A DNA stretch of 64,000 nucleotides, taken from NCBI GenBank assembly GCA_037178625.1, contig CM074134.1, positions 310,001 to 374,000 on the forward strand. Direction: 5' to 3'. Both the position numbers and the translations under genes were made by a program. How positions within the stretch are numbered: the stretch's first letter is position 1; each line of letters begins with the position of its first letter. Shown here piece after piece: positions 20,301 through 29,317 of this stretch. The notes below the pieces were generated by a model. The model searched no databases and was not told the DNA's origin. It worked only from the letters and a program-made list of their open reading frames with translations. Origin of the DNA: Skeletonema tropicum. Taxonomy: Eukaryota > Bacillariophyta > Thalassiosirophyceae > Thalassiosirales > Thalassiosiraceae.

Positions 20301-20943
20301 TCATGATTTCAAGTGGATCATCATCGACATCATTATTGGTGTCAGTACAACTTTTGGAGGAAGAAGTGTCTTTTTCTTTCTTTGATTTTGACGTAGCAAA
20401 CTTGATATTGTGCGGTTGCTCCTCTTTCAACCACGATGGCACATTACTATCATCCATTGATTTGTCTGGTACTACTTCTGATTGCTTCGTTTCATCAGTA
20501 TAATTATTGGTATTTTTAGTGGTCGAAGCCTTTACAAACGCCAGCCCAGCCGTCCTCTTCTTCGACTGTTTTTTAAAATGACCACTCCGTCGTGATTTTC
20601 GGTGGATGCCGCCGTCCTTATTGCCATCATCTTCAGATGATTCATAAAATACTCCGTAAAAATTACGTTCCTTGTCGGTCGATTTGGAGGCGCGCTCTCG
20701 TTTCCTTCGCTTTCGTGAGGCGTAGGCACCGTAGGCAAAGTTGGGATCGTCTCCGTCATCAGTGTCGTTATCGTTATCGCTATCAGCTGACGAGTAGTGG
20801 CCTTCATCATTATCATTATTATTATTATTTTCGTCCGCACCGTTGACGTTTGTGTATGAAGATCCGTTTTGCCGGAGTACAAAGCCACCTGCGCTTTCAG
20901 GGAGGTCATAGCCGTAGTCGTCGCCGCAGTTGTCGGAGTCCAT
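17350..20943 (-). CDS. TFIP11: G-patch splicing factor TFIP11/Ntr1 family
   Basis: A single exon encodes 1,197 residues. The N-terminal third is acidic and Asn/Ser-rich (MDSDNCGDDYGYDLPESAGG onward). A Gly/Leu/Met repeat (LGLGMGLGLGA) precedes the G-patch at about residues 409-450 (KGIGMKLLQKMGYEGSGGLG). The remainder is the GCFC-type helical region, ending in the conserved C-terminal block HPVYLDKNVLFTLRGATWQP. TFIP11 (Ntr1 in yeast, STIP in worms) activates the DEAH helicase Prp43/DHX15 in spliceosome disassembly. It is longer than human TFIP11 (837 residues), mainly because of the N-terminal extension. It is transcribed divergently from the DEAD-box gene with 324 bp between starts. Confidence 0.93.
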   Translation of the reverse strand: MDSDNCGDDYGYDLPESAGGFVLRQNGSSYTNVNGADENNNNNDNDEGHYSSADSDNDNDTDDGDDPNFAYGAYASRKRRKRERASKSTDKERNFYGVFYESSEDDGNKDGGIHRKSRRSGHFKKQSKKRTAGLAFVKASTTKNTNNYTDETKQSEVVPDKSMDDSNVPSWLKEEQPHNIKFATSKSKKEKDTSSSKSCTDTNNDVDDDPLEIMNEEDVQIAQENEKRFQELLAIANTCANPFSTRNNKMTTAEGRITSHRVESKRKIVEASKVQHESEEGKIVNVDGGCEDTQRSAAAIGLGFSASALTQPSAAESHNNGSHISIDKEHSAGVSLGLGMTTEEGNKGTSIDQNQGFGLGMGSGLGLGMGLGLGATANNNFLSLSQTMGMGMGNKMNDKPAKKKRDPSLGKWEKHTKGIGMKLLQKMGYEGSGGLGAKRKRKLAESVGAEFTSKSTSLDSKAEIPKDEVVKKRGISRPVEVVVRPMGLGLGYGSFKEQSQLKVNRQIEAEVRGLEPPKEDVEEKPKKDASLKGIPESLLPSTESLLDKGTASWRMGKNNRKVKRKIVNYQEILDKSAATASTEGKMNIIDMRGPSATVAVEDNSSQFTKTNKPAVVSLGEELLHNVTLLLNTHESQLRTSSYMVKSTERKIVSLEEECNEMIDRKRGIDKRISKMKFALEVLDEAEKLTDAMLTISKDNDCEKIDLAMGGLKGILTKLYDNFSREERKSLNFESTLVPSIVQPIMKAVTSSLNSLSLEPTWMDHLATGIDKLCVVVGSDSEAYSLREMILTDIIVPWISTAMSSSQWDPVVNVEAGLKTYEALLICIDKSFLEAEIEENKLLKHVIHREIVLNCVQPKLQRAVSYWKPKLDENHAVSNPMHLWILPWLPHFGNGTALGTLYADIRRSLKKTLSFLSKHEPDDVAFFRSSIVILSDWQKLFEESTIFSLTSESVTPRFARCLARVPIEFSPEKQSWDQINALFDYFDTGLMFTGEFLSLFEGEVLASWAYTLHFATLEEKKVDLSGITKFYSVWKARLFGQQLSKCTKSHLALRGDLMVCRQFFGGLEMIRGLVESDRARHDSLIPPNPNDCNYRIALMHRSEAEKKHAQAPSKVSRSHPQRKTQENNRVASFAEVVGDFARQHDISFYPKVGSNATKDGKKVFMFGNHPVYLDKNVLFTLRGATWQPISLEHLAQAC

Positions 20944-21267
20944 TGTCTGTAGATGATAGGCAATAGAATGGACGTCAGTGAGCCGACATCAAATACTTAG
21001 TACAGATGCTCCTAATAGATTTGAGGATCAATTATTGAGGTTGAAATCCCATGGTAGGTTGTTTTCCATTTTTTATTTTTCATTTTTTTTCGAAAGTGCT
21101 CTAGAGAGCCTTGGCCGGGCCGGAACTGTTTCACAGAACAATCCGCATATCCACTCATTTTTTTCCGTCGATATGGACGATGACGAGAAGCGCGTGCCCT
21201 GACGAGAGGTGAGCCACTCATACAGTACGCTACCAAACACAACAGCAACAGAATAACTCAATCAACA
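20944..21267. promoter_or_regulatory. Divergent promoter region, TFIP11 / DEAD-box helicase
   Basis: 324 bp separate the two start codons. T-rich tracts (21061-21090) are present, but no clear TATA box or repeated motif was identified. Two RNA-processing genes may share control. Confidence 0.4.
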
Positions 21268-23076
21268 ATGTCAGGACGCGGCGAAGGTAGAGGAGGAAGA
21301 GGCCGTAGTGGTGGCGACAGAGGAGGCGGTGGAGGTCGAGGATACAGAGGTAGAGGCAGAGGAGGACGCGGTCGAGGAGGACGGGGCCGCAGCAATGATA
21401 AGAACGACCAGCAGCAGCACAAGCATTCCATGTCAAACAATAATAATGGCCCATCTTCACCACCCAAACGGTTCAGGAACAATGATAATGAGAATATTAT
21501 TCCAAGTCATGGCTTTGATGCCCCTACCACAACGACAACGAAGAACACTGCGCCTGTCATCCCAATGGACACGGATCAAGGGATGACTGCAAAGAGTAAT
21601 GATAGTAACGGCGGGGCATCACTTGCGCACATGACACAACACAAATTTACCAATCTTTCCATCTCCTCCGAAACTCGCAGGGCCATGGCACAAGTATTCA
21701 AATATGAATACATGACTGCTGTACAGGCTGAAACACTGCCGTTGATATTGAAAGATGATACCGATTGTTTAGCCAAGGCCAAGACGGGTACTGGAAAGAC
21801 GCTTGCGTTTATGATCCCCACGATTGAAAAGATATTGGCATTGAGTAAAAAGAATTCCAGTGATATTCACTGTCTAGTCATTTCGCCAACACGTGAGTTG
21901 GCTCAGCAAATTGGAGCAGAAACGAACAAATTATTGACCTTTCATCCACCGCACCTTCGCAAGGTGGTCGTTTGTGTCGGTGGGACAAACAAGAATAAGG
22001 ACGTGAAAGCTCTACAGGGAACAACACCAATCGTGGTGGCAACTCCTGGAAGATTGTTGGATCACTTGAAGGATGGACTTGCGGATCGGATGAGGAATCT
22101 CACTTGTCTGGTGTTCGATGAAGCCGATCAATTGCTGGATATGGGATTCAGGCCTGATATTGAACGTATCCTTGCACTATTGAACCCCTCTGCTCAAACG
22201 AGACAAACGTTGTTATTCTCTGCGACGATCCCCCCAACTGTTACGGAGATTGCCAAGATCGCCATGCATCCTAAATATCACTTTGTTGATACAGTTGGAA
22301 AGGATAGTGAGCAAACTCATGAACGTGTCCAGCAGCAAGTGATGATTTCGAATCAAGAAGATCAAGTCCGCTCTATAATGTCCATTCTGGAACGTGAGAC
22401 GAGCAACAAACCCTATAAGATCATTGTGTTCTTTACCACGGCGAGGTTGACAGGTTTCTTGGCCGAGTTGTTCAACTCGGTAAGTTCTCAGACTGGCTAC
22501 AAAGTTCTGGAGATTCACTCGAGGAAAACTCAAAAGGCACGTGAGCGTGCATCCGAGGAGTTTCGTAAGAGTAAGAATGCTGTCATGTTTACCAGTGATG
22601 TCACTGCGAGGGGTATGGACTACCCCGATGTCACCTACGTGTTGCAGGTCGGCCTGACGGATAGGGCCCAGTACATCCACCGACTTGGCCGTACCGCACG
22701 TGCCGGGAAGGATGGAAAGGGTGGATTACTCCTTTCCAACTACGAAGAGGCGCATATGGTCAAGAAAGAATTGAAGGATATGCCCTTGGAACCCACCCCC
22801 ATTGACGTATCGGCAAAGACTTTGGCAATTGCCCAACTAGCCAAAGAAAAAGTTGGAAAGGATAGGACATTGCGTGCATCTGCGGAACAAGCCTACAGGG
22901 CGTGGCTTGGGTACTACAATGGCCACCTCAAGAAAGTTCGTTGGGATAAGAAATTGTTGGTACAGCAGGCGAATCTTTGGGCGAGGCAGAATGGTTTGTC
23001 AGAGCAGCCAAGTTTGCAAAAGCGAACAGTGGGGAAAATGGGTTTGAAGGGGGTTCCTGGACTGAGGCTCGAATAA
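21268..23076 (+). CDS. DEAD-box RNA helicase, MSS116/plant RH26-like
   Basis: A single exon encodes 602 residues. An RGG-rich N-terminus (about residues 1-45) is followed by the helicase core: Q motif region FTNLSISSETRRAMAQVF (about 127), motif I AKTGTGKT (about 170), PTRELAQQ, TPGRLLDH, DEAD (about 285), SAT (about 317), ARGMDYPDVTYVLQ and HRLGRTARAG (about 471). The ARG-x-DYPDVT-x-V-x-Q signature and the spacing match the Mss116/Cyt-19 and plant RH25/26/31 branch, whose members act on group I/II introns and rRNA in organelles or the nucleolus. The Gly/Arg-rich leader does not look like an organelle targeting peptide, so its location is open. Confidence 0.92.
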   Translation: MSGRGEGRGGRGRSGGDRGGGGGRGYRGRGRGGRGRGGRGRSNDKNDQQQHKHSMSNNNNGPSSPPKRFRNNDNENIIPSHGFDAPTTTTTKNTAPVIPMDTDQGMTAKSNDSNGGASLAHMTQHKFTNLSISSETRRAMAQVFKYEYMTAVQAETLPLILKDDTDCLAKAKTGTGKTLAFMIPTIEKILALSKKNSSDIHCLVISPTRELAQQIGAETNKLLTFHPPHLRKVVVCVGGTNKNKDVKALQGTTPIVVATPGRLLDHLKDGLADRMRNLTCLVFDEADQLLDMGFRPDIERILALLNPSAQTRQTLLFSATIPPTVTEIAKIAMHPKYHFVDTVGKDSEQTHERVQQQVMISNQEDQVRSIMSILERETSNKPYKIIVFFTTARLTGFLAELFNSVSSQTGYKVLEIHSRKTQKARERASEEFRKSKNAVMFTSDVTARGMDYPDVTYVLQVGLTDRAQYIHRLGRTARAGKDGKGGLLLSNYEEAHMVKKELKDMPLEPTPIDVSAKTLAIAQLAKEKVGKDRTLRASAEQAYRAWLGYYNGHLKKVRWDKKLLVQQANLWARQNGLSEQPSLQKRTVGKMGLKGVPGLRLE

Positions 23077-23472
23077 GTAAAAGAAAATGAATTCACAACT
23101 ATTCATTAGAGACAGAATGTTTATGTGGGTGTGTAATTACTATTGTTAATTCATATAGAATAATCACATATCAACCATTGTACATGCCTACTTACATGTG
23201 CACAAAAGCTCTTGCGATCATGAAGATGCGCACGGAATGTTTGCGTTTCATTATGATGGTCTTACGATAAGCCTTGTGTTTTTATCATCGGCGCTATAAC
23301 AACCGCTATCATAGTGTAGCCTCATGTAGCCATGATTTATCGACATTGCATATTGCTTCAAGCATCCAACAATGATCCGAGACACATACCACATACACAA
23401 TAATCTCGCTCTCATGTTATGCATGTTGCAATACTACACCCAACAGAAAACCACAACCACACAACATAATCA
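23077..23472. other. Intergenic region between convergent genes
   Basis: 396 bp of AT-rich sequence lie between the 3' ends of the helicase and prenyltransferase genes. No repeat, RNA gene or further frame is supported. Confidence 0.5.
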
Positions 23473-24633
23473 TCACTCATTACTATCCCTCCCACCAAAC
23501 CTCCTCTTTCTCTTTCCATACCAAACCAAAGCCTCCATCAAAGCCACCTCATCAAAATCCGGCCACAACAACTCAGTAAAGTACAACTCGGCATATGCCG
23601 CATTCCATAATAAAAAATTCGATAATCGTGTCTCACCCGAGGTACGTATAATTAAATCTGGATCGGGAATGTGGGCGGTATATAATCGTTTGGATAGTTC
23701 GGATTCATTCAGTGTTGTTGTTGTGGGAGAGATTTCTCCCGATGCGATTGCTTGTGCTAATTTTTGTGCTGCTTGGAGTATATCTGCTCTAGCTCCATAG
23801 TTAATTGCTAGGCATATTGTCAATGCAGTAGTAGTAGTATCATCAGTATTTGTAGCAGCATGAGAGTGATTGTTGTTGTTGTTGTTGTTTCCAAACAATA
23901 ATTGTTCATTACGTTTCCGACAAGCCTCACGACTTTCCTTCTGCAACCGAAGCAACTCCCTCTTTGCCCCAAGTGGTATCCTCTCATCCTCCAAATTTCC
24001 CAATAAATCAATCTGTAATTTTCCCGATGCAATACTCTCATGTGATCTATATTGTCTAGCAAACCGTTCCATTAATGTGAATATAGTTTCAATTTCTTGT
24101 GAGGATCGTGCCCAATTTTCAGTGGAAAAGGCGTACAATGTACAGTATTGGATACCTGGTTGGTATTGTTGTAGGGATTGGATCAGATTAATAACTCGAT
24201 CTGCCCCGGCAGCGTGACCCATGGACTTTGGGAGGGAGTGTTGTTTGGACCATCGGGAGTTTCCATCGCATATGAAGGCGATGTGTCGTGGAAGTTCCGT
24301 AGTAGGAGTTGGAATTGTTGTTGCTTGCTGATGTTTGTGTTCGTCGTCTATCGTTGTAAATCCATTATTCGAAAGATGATCCTCTCGATCCATACATAGC
24401 GTCGTAGTGTCATTCCATAACTGACGCTTGGTACTATCAGAGGCATTGTCAATCATCATCAAGTTGTGTGTTCCATGCGCTGATTGCCGAAGAAGAAGTG
24501 AACATCCTACAGATGATGATGGGCGTATTATTCTTGAGCGGCTATTCGAGGATGGCGCAAATGATGTGATGAGTGGCATCATCAGAAACGATGCTACTTC
24601 TATGAGAAGTATGCAGGAGTAGAGTCTATTCAT
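23473..24633 (-). CDS. cis-Prenyltransferase (UPP/dehydrodolichyl diphosphate synthase family), probably plastid-targeted
   Basis: A single exon encodes 386 residues. The N-terminus is a hydrophobic signal (LYSCILLIEVASFLMMPLI) followed by TSFAPSSNSRSR, close to the ASAFAP motif that directs diatom proteins through the ER into the plastid. The catalytic core begins at about residue 110: FICDGNSRWSKQ (substrate-binding Asp-Gly-Asn and Arg), YAFSTENWARS and the C-terminal DLIIRTSGETRLSNFLLW, all conserved in the family that condenses isopentenyl diphosphate onto farnesyl diphosphate in Z configuration. A non-conserved insert with a seven-Asn run (GNNNNNNNHSHAATN, about residues 245-268) interrupts the core between the conserved helices. 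Confidence 0.92.
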   Translation of the reverse strand: MNRLYSCILLIEVASFLMMPLITSFAPSSNSRSRIIRPSSSVGCSLLLRQSAHGTHNLMMIDNASDSTKRQLWNDTTTLCMDREDHLSNNGFTTIDDEHKHQQATTIPTPTTELPRHIAFICDGNSRWSKQHSLPKSMGHAAGADRVINLIQSLQQYQPGIQYCTLYAFSTENWARSSQEIETIFTLMERFARQYRSHESIASGKLQIDLLGNLEDERIPLGAKRELLRLQKESREACRKRNEQLLFGNNNNNNNHSHAATNTDDTTTTALTICLAINYGARADILQAAQKLAQAIASGEISPTTTTLNESELSKRLYTAHIPDPDLIIRTSGETRLSNFLLWNAAYAELYFTELLWPDFDEVALMEALVWYGKRKRRFGGRDSNE

Positions 24634-24936
24634 CGGGAAGTGTTGCTGGCTGAAAGATTGTTAGGGAAAGAGGCGTTTTATGGAGTGATAGTTGCGGATG
24701 ACGAAGTGGATGCAAAAAACGAAATTTTTTGGTTGGTGTTCAGCGTTCAACCTTGGTATTTCAATTTCAGCAATAAACTCGTAATAAACTAGTTTGCTGC
24801 ACTGAAATGTATTTGACAGTTGCAAGGTAACTTGACGTTTCCGAACTGCCTCCGAATAGAATCTGAAGCATGCAATCTCTGGCTGTTCACCTCTGGTATA
24901 TATACAGCTATCAAATAAGCTACAATCATCATCATC
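24634..24936. promoter_or_regulatory. Divergent promoter region with TATA-like element
   Basis: 303 bp separate the start codons of the prenyltransferase and the EAF6-like gene. TATATATA at 24897-24904 lies 33 bp before the ATG of the plus-strand gene, compatible with a core promoter and a very short 5' UTR. CATCATCATCATC precedes the ATG. Confidence 0.4.
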
Positions 24937-27900
24937 ATGGAAGCCTCATCGGGAGCTGTTTGGCCCGTAACACTACGTCGCAAACTTGGCCTTCCTCCAT
25001 CTGCTAATAACAACATTGGCAACAGCAATGCCAGCAAAAAATCAGCCGATCAGGAAGTTACCAATTACAGAAATCCACCACCACCACCGCGGCAACGGCA
25101 ACTGTCACTGTCCACCCATCAACTCCGCACCTACATCCACCAAAGCTACACCGCCCTAACCTCCATCCAACGTCAACTCCACCGGGGGGAAGAATCTTAC
25201 TTTGAAGAGACGCATGCACATGGAAATCTCTTTGCGGGCTTTGATAATATTTGGATTGAGAATCCGAATTCGGGAAGTTGTGGGATTCAATCATTATTGT
25301 TGGATAATGTGAATGGTGGTGCTGCGGTTAAAAATGACGCGTCATTATTGAGTGGTGTCAACAATACCAATGGTAGCAATGGTGTTGTTGGAATCGGTAA
25401 TAATACTACTAATAATCCACCAACAGTACAAGTTGTCAAACACATTTCCACACGACGAATGCCGAATGACTTTCGATGGTTTAGTTCGTCCAATTCGAGT
25501 GTGATGGCTACCGGAGATGGAACGATTGGTGAGTTGGTCGGTAGACCGAGTTTGATGGATCGACCTCCTACGCCAGAAGTGAAGGAAGAGGAAGAATTAT
25601 TAGGGCGACGGCAAGAATTGACGAAAACGGAGAAAGATGTTGTGGTGAGTAGTAGTGACAAGGAGGTTATCACAGCTACTGCTGATGCTGCAGCTGCTGC
25701 TGCTGCTTCTGTTTTAGAACCTACAAAAATGGACGTGGATAATGTTGCAAATGACGAGTCGAGTACAAAATTGCATGTGAAGCAGGAACAACCAAAAAAT
25801 AATGATGAGGGTACTGCATCCCCAACAACAACAACAACAAATGGTCCAGATGTGAAAAAGGAAGAAACGCAAGTAGCAGTGGTATTACAGGCAGAAAAGC
25901 AGATCAGAGTGGACGTCAAGAAGGATCCACCTTCTACTGTTGTTGACTCTGTTCCTGAAGTAAAGAGCGATGCAAAAGTTGATGCATCAGCATCAGCTGC
26001 TACAACACCTCCTTCGGATCAAGTAGTAATAGTGGCCCAACCTGTCAAAGCAGGAAGCGAAAATAATGACCAAGAAGAAGATGTCAGCAATCAAGAGCAA
26101 CAAAAGGATGAAACCACTACCAAAGATAATGCAGAGAAAAAGAGTAACGTCAAAGAAGTAAAGCCCGCAACGAAAGATGTTGAAATGACAACTGAAGAGG
26201 AAGAACCTGTCCAATCATCATCTGTTCCAAGCCCATTGACTAAAACTGAGTTACAAGAAGTTGTCAGTAATCAAGAACAAAAGGATGAAACCACCAAAGA
26301 TAATGCAGAAAAAGAGAGTAATGAGAATGAAGTAAAGCCCACAACTAAAGATGTTGAAATGAGAACTAAAGAGGAACCAGTAGGCCAAACATCTGTTCCA
26401 AGTCCATCAACTGAACTTGAGTTGTTACCTACAAATAATCAGGTAGTCTCCAAAGACGTGACTGAGTTGTTGCCAAAAGCAGACACCAAAGAGGAGCTAC
26501 CAATCACACAACCCGCAAAAGAAGAAGTTGTTGTTGAAGAAACACCACCACCACAACCACCACCAGCCAAAGTGTCAAAATTATCAGTCGTTCGTGATAC
26601 TCCCAATAACCGAGCTGCAAAAATTGCCGCTGAAAAGAGTAGCACTCAAGATAAGCAGAGCAGTACCAAGCCTGCTGTTGTAGAGGTAAAGCCTGCAATC
26701 GTCACCGAGAAGATGATGGTAACAGTTGGAAACAAAAAAGCTGCTGTTGCGGAGAAGAAAGAGGACGAACCAATCACAAAATCTACAAAAGAAGAAGCAA
26801 AAGAAGAAGCAAAAGAAGAAGTTGTTGAAGAAATACAACCAACTCCAGCGAAAGTGTCAAAATTATCAGTTCGTGATACTCCCAATAACCGAGCTGCAAA
26901 AATTGCCGCTGAAAAGAGTGGCACTCAAGATGATAAGGAGAGCAATACCAAGCTGACTGTTGTAGAGGTAAAGCCTGCAATCGTCACCGAGAAGAAGATG
27001 GTAACAGTTGGAAGCGAAAAAGGTGCTGTTGTTGTAGAGAAAGAGGACGAACCAATCACAAAATCTACAAAAGAAGAAGCAAAAGAAGAAGTTGTTGAAG
27101 AAATACAACCAACTCTAGCCAAAGTGTCAAAATTATCAGTTCGTGATACTCCCAATAACCGAGCTGCAAAAATCGCCGCTGAAAAGAGTGGCACTCAAGA
27201 TGATAAGCAGAGCAATACCAAGCCTGCTGTTGTAGAGGTAAAGGCCGCAATCGTCACCGAGAAGAAGATGGCAACAGTTGGAAGTGAAAAAGCTGCTGCT
27301 GTTGCGGAGAAGAAAGAGGACGGACCAATCACAAAATCTACAAAAGAAGTTGTTGAAGAAATACAACCACCACCAGCCAAAGTGTCAAAATTATCAGTTC
27401 GTGATACTCCCAACCGAGCCGCAAAACTAATTTCCGCCGAACACAGTGGCAGTCAAGATGAGGAGAGCAATACCAAGCCGGTTGTTGTAGTAAAGCCTGC
27501 AATCGTTACCGAGATGGCAACAGTTGGAAGCGGAAAAGCTGCTGCTGTTGCAGAGAACAAAGAGGACGATGCGTACTCCGAAGCCAAAAAACTTGAAAGC
27601 AAAAAGGCAGCACCGCCAGCTAGAGGGACTACAAAGGAGAGCAATACTACCGAGCCTGCAATTACCGAGGTGGCAATGGTTCGAAGCAAAAATGCTGATG
27701 TTGCAGAGAAGAAAGAGGATGACGAAGAGGACGATGCAGCTGAAGCCAAAATAGTTGAAAGCAAGACAGCACCGCCAGCGAGAAGCAAAAAAGCTGATGC
27801 TGCAGAGAAGAAAGAGGACGATTCAGATTCGAAAGCCAAAACACTTGAGAGCAAAAAGGCAGCACCACCAGCGAGAAGCAAAAAAGCTGCTGCTGCAGAG

Positions 27901-29106
27901 AAAGAGGACGATGCAGTCCACGAAGCTCAAACCCTTGAAAGTAAGAAGACAGCACCGCCAGCGAGAAGCAAAATCGCTGCTGTTGCTACAGAGAAGAAAG
28001 AGGACGTTGCAGACTCGGAAGCCAAAAAGCTTGAAAGCAAGGCAACACCAGCACCGCCAGCGAGAAGCCCAAAAGCTGCTTCAGAGAAAGAGGACGATGC
28101 AGACTCGGCAGCCAAAAAGCTTGAAAGCAAGGCAACACCAGCACCGCCAGCGAGAAGCAAAAACGCTACTGCTGCAGAGAAAGAGGACGATGCAGAATCT
28201 AAAGCCGAAAAGGTCAAAAGCAAGAAGGCAGCACCACCACCAGCTAGAAGCAGAAGAGCTGCTGCTACAGCAGAGAAAGAGGACGATGAGGACTTGGAAG
28301 CTAAAAAAGTTGAAAGCAAGAAGAAGACAGCACCGCGAGCTAGAAGCAGAAAAGCTGCTGCTGCTGCTGCTGCAGAGAAAGAGGGCAATGCAGAATCTAA
28401 AGCCGAAAAGCTTGAAAGCAAGAAGGCAGCACCACCAGCTAGAAGAAAAAGAGCTGCTGCTGCTACAGCAGAGAAAGAGGACAATATAGACGCTGAAGCC
28501 AAAAAGCTTGAAAGCAAGGCAACACCAGCGAAGCGCAAAAGAGCAGCTGCTGCTGCAGAGAAAGTGGACAGTGCAGACTCCGAAGCCAAAAAGGTCAGAA
28601 GCAAGAAGGCAACACCAGCGAAGCGCAAAAAAGCTGCTGCAAAGAAAAAGAAAGAGGACGATGAAGAATCTAAAGCCAAAAAAGTTGAAAGCAAGGCAAC
28701 ACCGCGAGCTAGAAGCAAAAAAGCTGCTGCTGCTGCTGCTGCAGAGAAAGAGGGCAATACAGACACTGAAGCAAAAAAGCTTGAAAGCAAGAAGGCAACA
28801 CCGCGAGCAAGAGGCAAAAGAGCTGCTGCCGCAGAAAAGAAAGAGGACAATGAAGATTCAGAAGCTGTCGTAAGCAAAGCAACACCGCGAGCAAGAAGCA
28901 AAAGAGCTGCTGCCACATTAAAGAAAGAGGACGATGAAGATTCAGAAGCTGTTGTAAGCAAGGCAACACCGCGAGCTAGAAGCAAAAAAGCTGCTGCTGC
29001 TGCAGAGAAGAAAGAGGACGATGTAGAATCGGAAGCCGAAAAAGTTGAAAGCAAGGCAACACCAAGAAGGACGTCAAGACGAACAAGGAAGCGGACGGCT
29101 CACTGA
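24937..29106 (+). CDS. EAF6-like chromatin protein with giant histone H1-like tail
   Basis: A single exon encodes 1,389 residues. Residues about 60-110 (LSTHQLRTYIHQSYTALTSI, then QRQLHRGEESYFEETHAHGN and LFAGFDNIW) match the conserved core of EAF6/MEAF6, a small subunit of NuA4 and MOZ/HBO1 histone acetyltransferase complexes, where the core reads LE-x-QIY-x(3)-SYLEDT-x(2)-GN-I-x-GWD. RRMPNDFRWFSSSNS (about 175) parallels the following RxFSxSS segment. The rest is a low-complexity tail: four repeats of about 85-95 residues (KVSKLSVRDTPNNRAAKIAA ...) and then over 20 short Lys/Ala/Pro repeats (ATPRARSKKAAAAEKKEDD), resembling linker histone H1. EAF6 proteins are usually 110-200 residues, so this is a large extension. 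Nuclear location and DNA binding by the tail are inferred. Confidence 0.6.
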   Translation: MEASSGAVWPVTLRRKLGLPPSANNNIGNSNASKKSADQEVTNYRNPPPPPRQRQLSLSTHQLRTYIHQSYTALTSIQRQLHRGEESYFEETHAHGNLFAGFDNIWIENPNSGSCGIQSLLLDNVNGGAAVKNDASLLSGVNNTNGSNGVVGIGNNTTNNPPTVQVVKHISTRRMPNDFRWFSSSNSSVMATGDGTIGELVGRPSLMDRPPTPEVKEEEELLGRRQELTKTEKDVVVSSSDKEVITATADAAAAAAASVLEPTKMDVDNVANDESSTKLHVKQEQPKNNDEGTASPTTTTTNGPDVKKEETQVAVVLQAEKQIRVDVKKDPPSTVVDSVPEVKSDAKVDASASAATTPPSDQVVIVAQPVKAGSENNDQEEDVSNQEQQKDETTTKDNAEKKSNVKEVKPATKDVEMTTEEEEPVQSSSVPSPLTKTELQEVVSNQEQKDETTKDNAEKESNENEVKPTTKDVEMRTKEEPVGQTSVPSPSTELELLPTNNQVVSKDVTELLPKADTKEELPITQPAKEEVVVEETPPPQPPPAKVSKLSVVRDTPNNRAAKIAAEKSSTQDKQSSTKPAVVEVKPAIVTEKMMVTVGNKKAAVAEKKEDEPITKSTKEEAKEEAKEEVVEEIQPTPAKVSKLSVRDTPNNRAAKIAAEKSGTQDDKESNTKLTVVEVKPAIVTEKKMVTVGSEKGAVVVEKEDEPITKSTKEEAKEEVVEEIQPTLAKVSKLSVRDTPNNRAAKIAAEKSGTQDDKQSNTKPAVVEVKAAIVTEKKMATVGSEKAAAVAEKKEDGPITKSTKEVVEEIQPPPAKVSKLSVRDTPNRAAKLISAEHSGSQDEESNTKPVVVVKPAIVTEMATVGSGKAAAVAENKEDDAYSEAKKLESKKAAPPARGTTKESNTTEPAITEVAMVRSKNADVAEKKEDDEEDDAAEAKIVESKTAPPARSKKADAAEKKEDDSDSKAKTLESKKAAPPARSKKAAAAEKEDDAVHEAQTLESKKTAPPARSKIAAVATEKKEDVADSEAKKLESKATPAPPARSPKAASEKEDDADSAAKKLESKATPAPPARSKNATAAEKEDDAESKAEKVKSKKAAPPPARSRRAAATAEKEDDEDLEAKKVESKKKTAPRARSRKAAAAAAAEKEGNAESKAEKLESKKAAPPARRKRAAAATAEKEDNIDAEAKKLESKATPAKRKRAAAAAEKVDSADSEAKKVRSKKATPAKRKKAAAKKKKEDDEESKAKKVESKATPRARSKKAAAAAAAEKEGNTDTEAKKLESKKATPRARGKRAAAAEKKEDNEDSEAVVSKATPRARSKRAAATLKKEDDEDSEAVVSKATPRARSKKAAAAAEKKEDDVESEAEKVESKATPRRTSRRTRKRTAH

Positions 29107-29317
29107 GCAGTATAAAATTTCATTGAAACTACACAAATGTATTATACACACCAGTTATCAGTTTCTATTATTGCATCAACGACCGACGGTTCATCCACAC
29201 CGGGCGAGGAGTGTGACAGAATGGTAGCGTTAGATTCGATAACACTTGAATGTCACGAATCACGTTCTCGTCAAAACAAAAATAACGGCTGAAATGATTT
29301 AGATATGGATAGCGACC

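Noticed and set aside
20444..20963. Overlapping minus and plus frames in the TFIP11 N-terminus
   Set aside because: They are shadows of the Asp/Asn/Ser-rich coding sequence.
26439..29054. Long hydrophobic Leu/Ala/Ser/Phe-rich minus-strand frames
   Set aside because: They are antisense shadows of the Lys/Ala-rich repeat tail of the EAF6-like gene.
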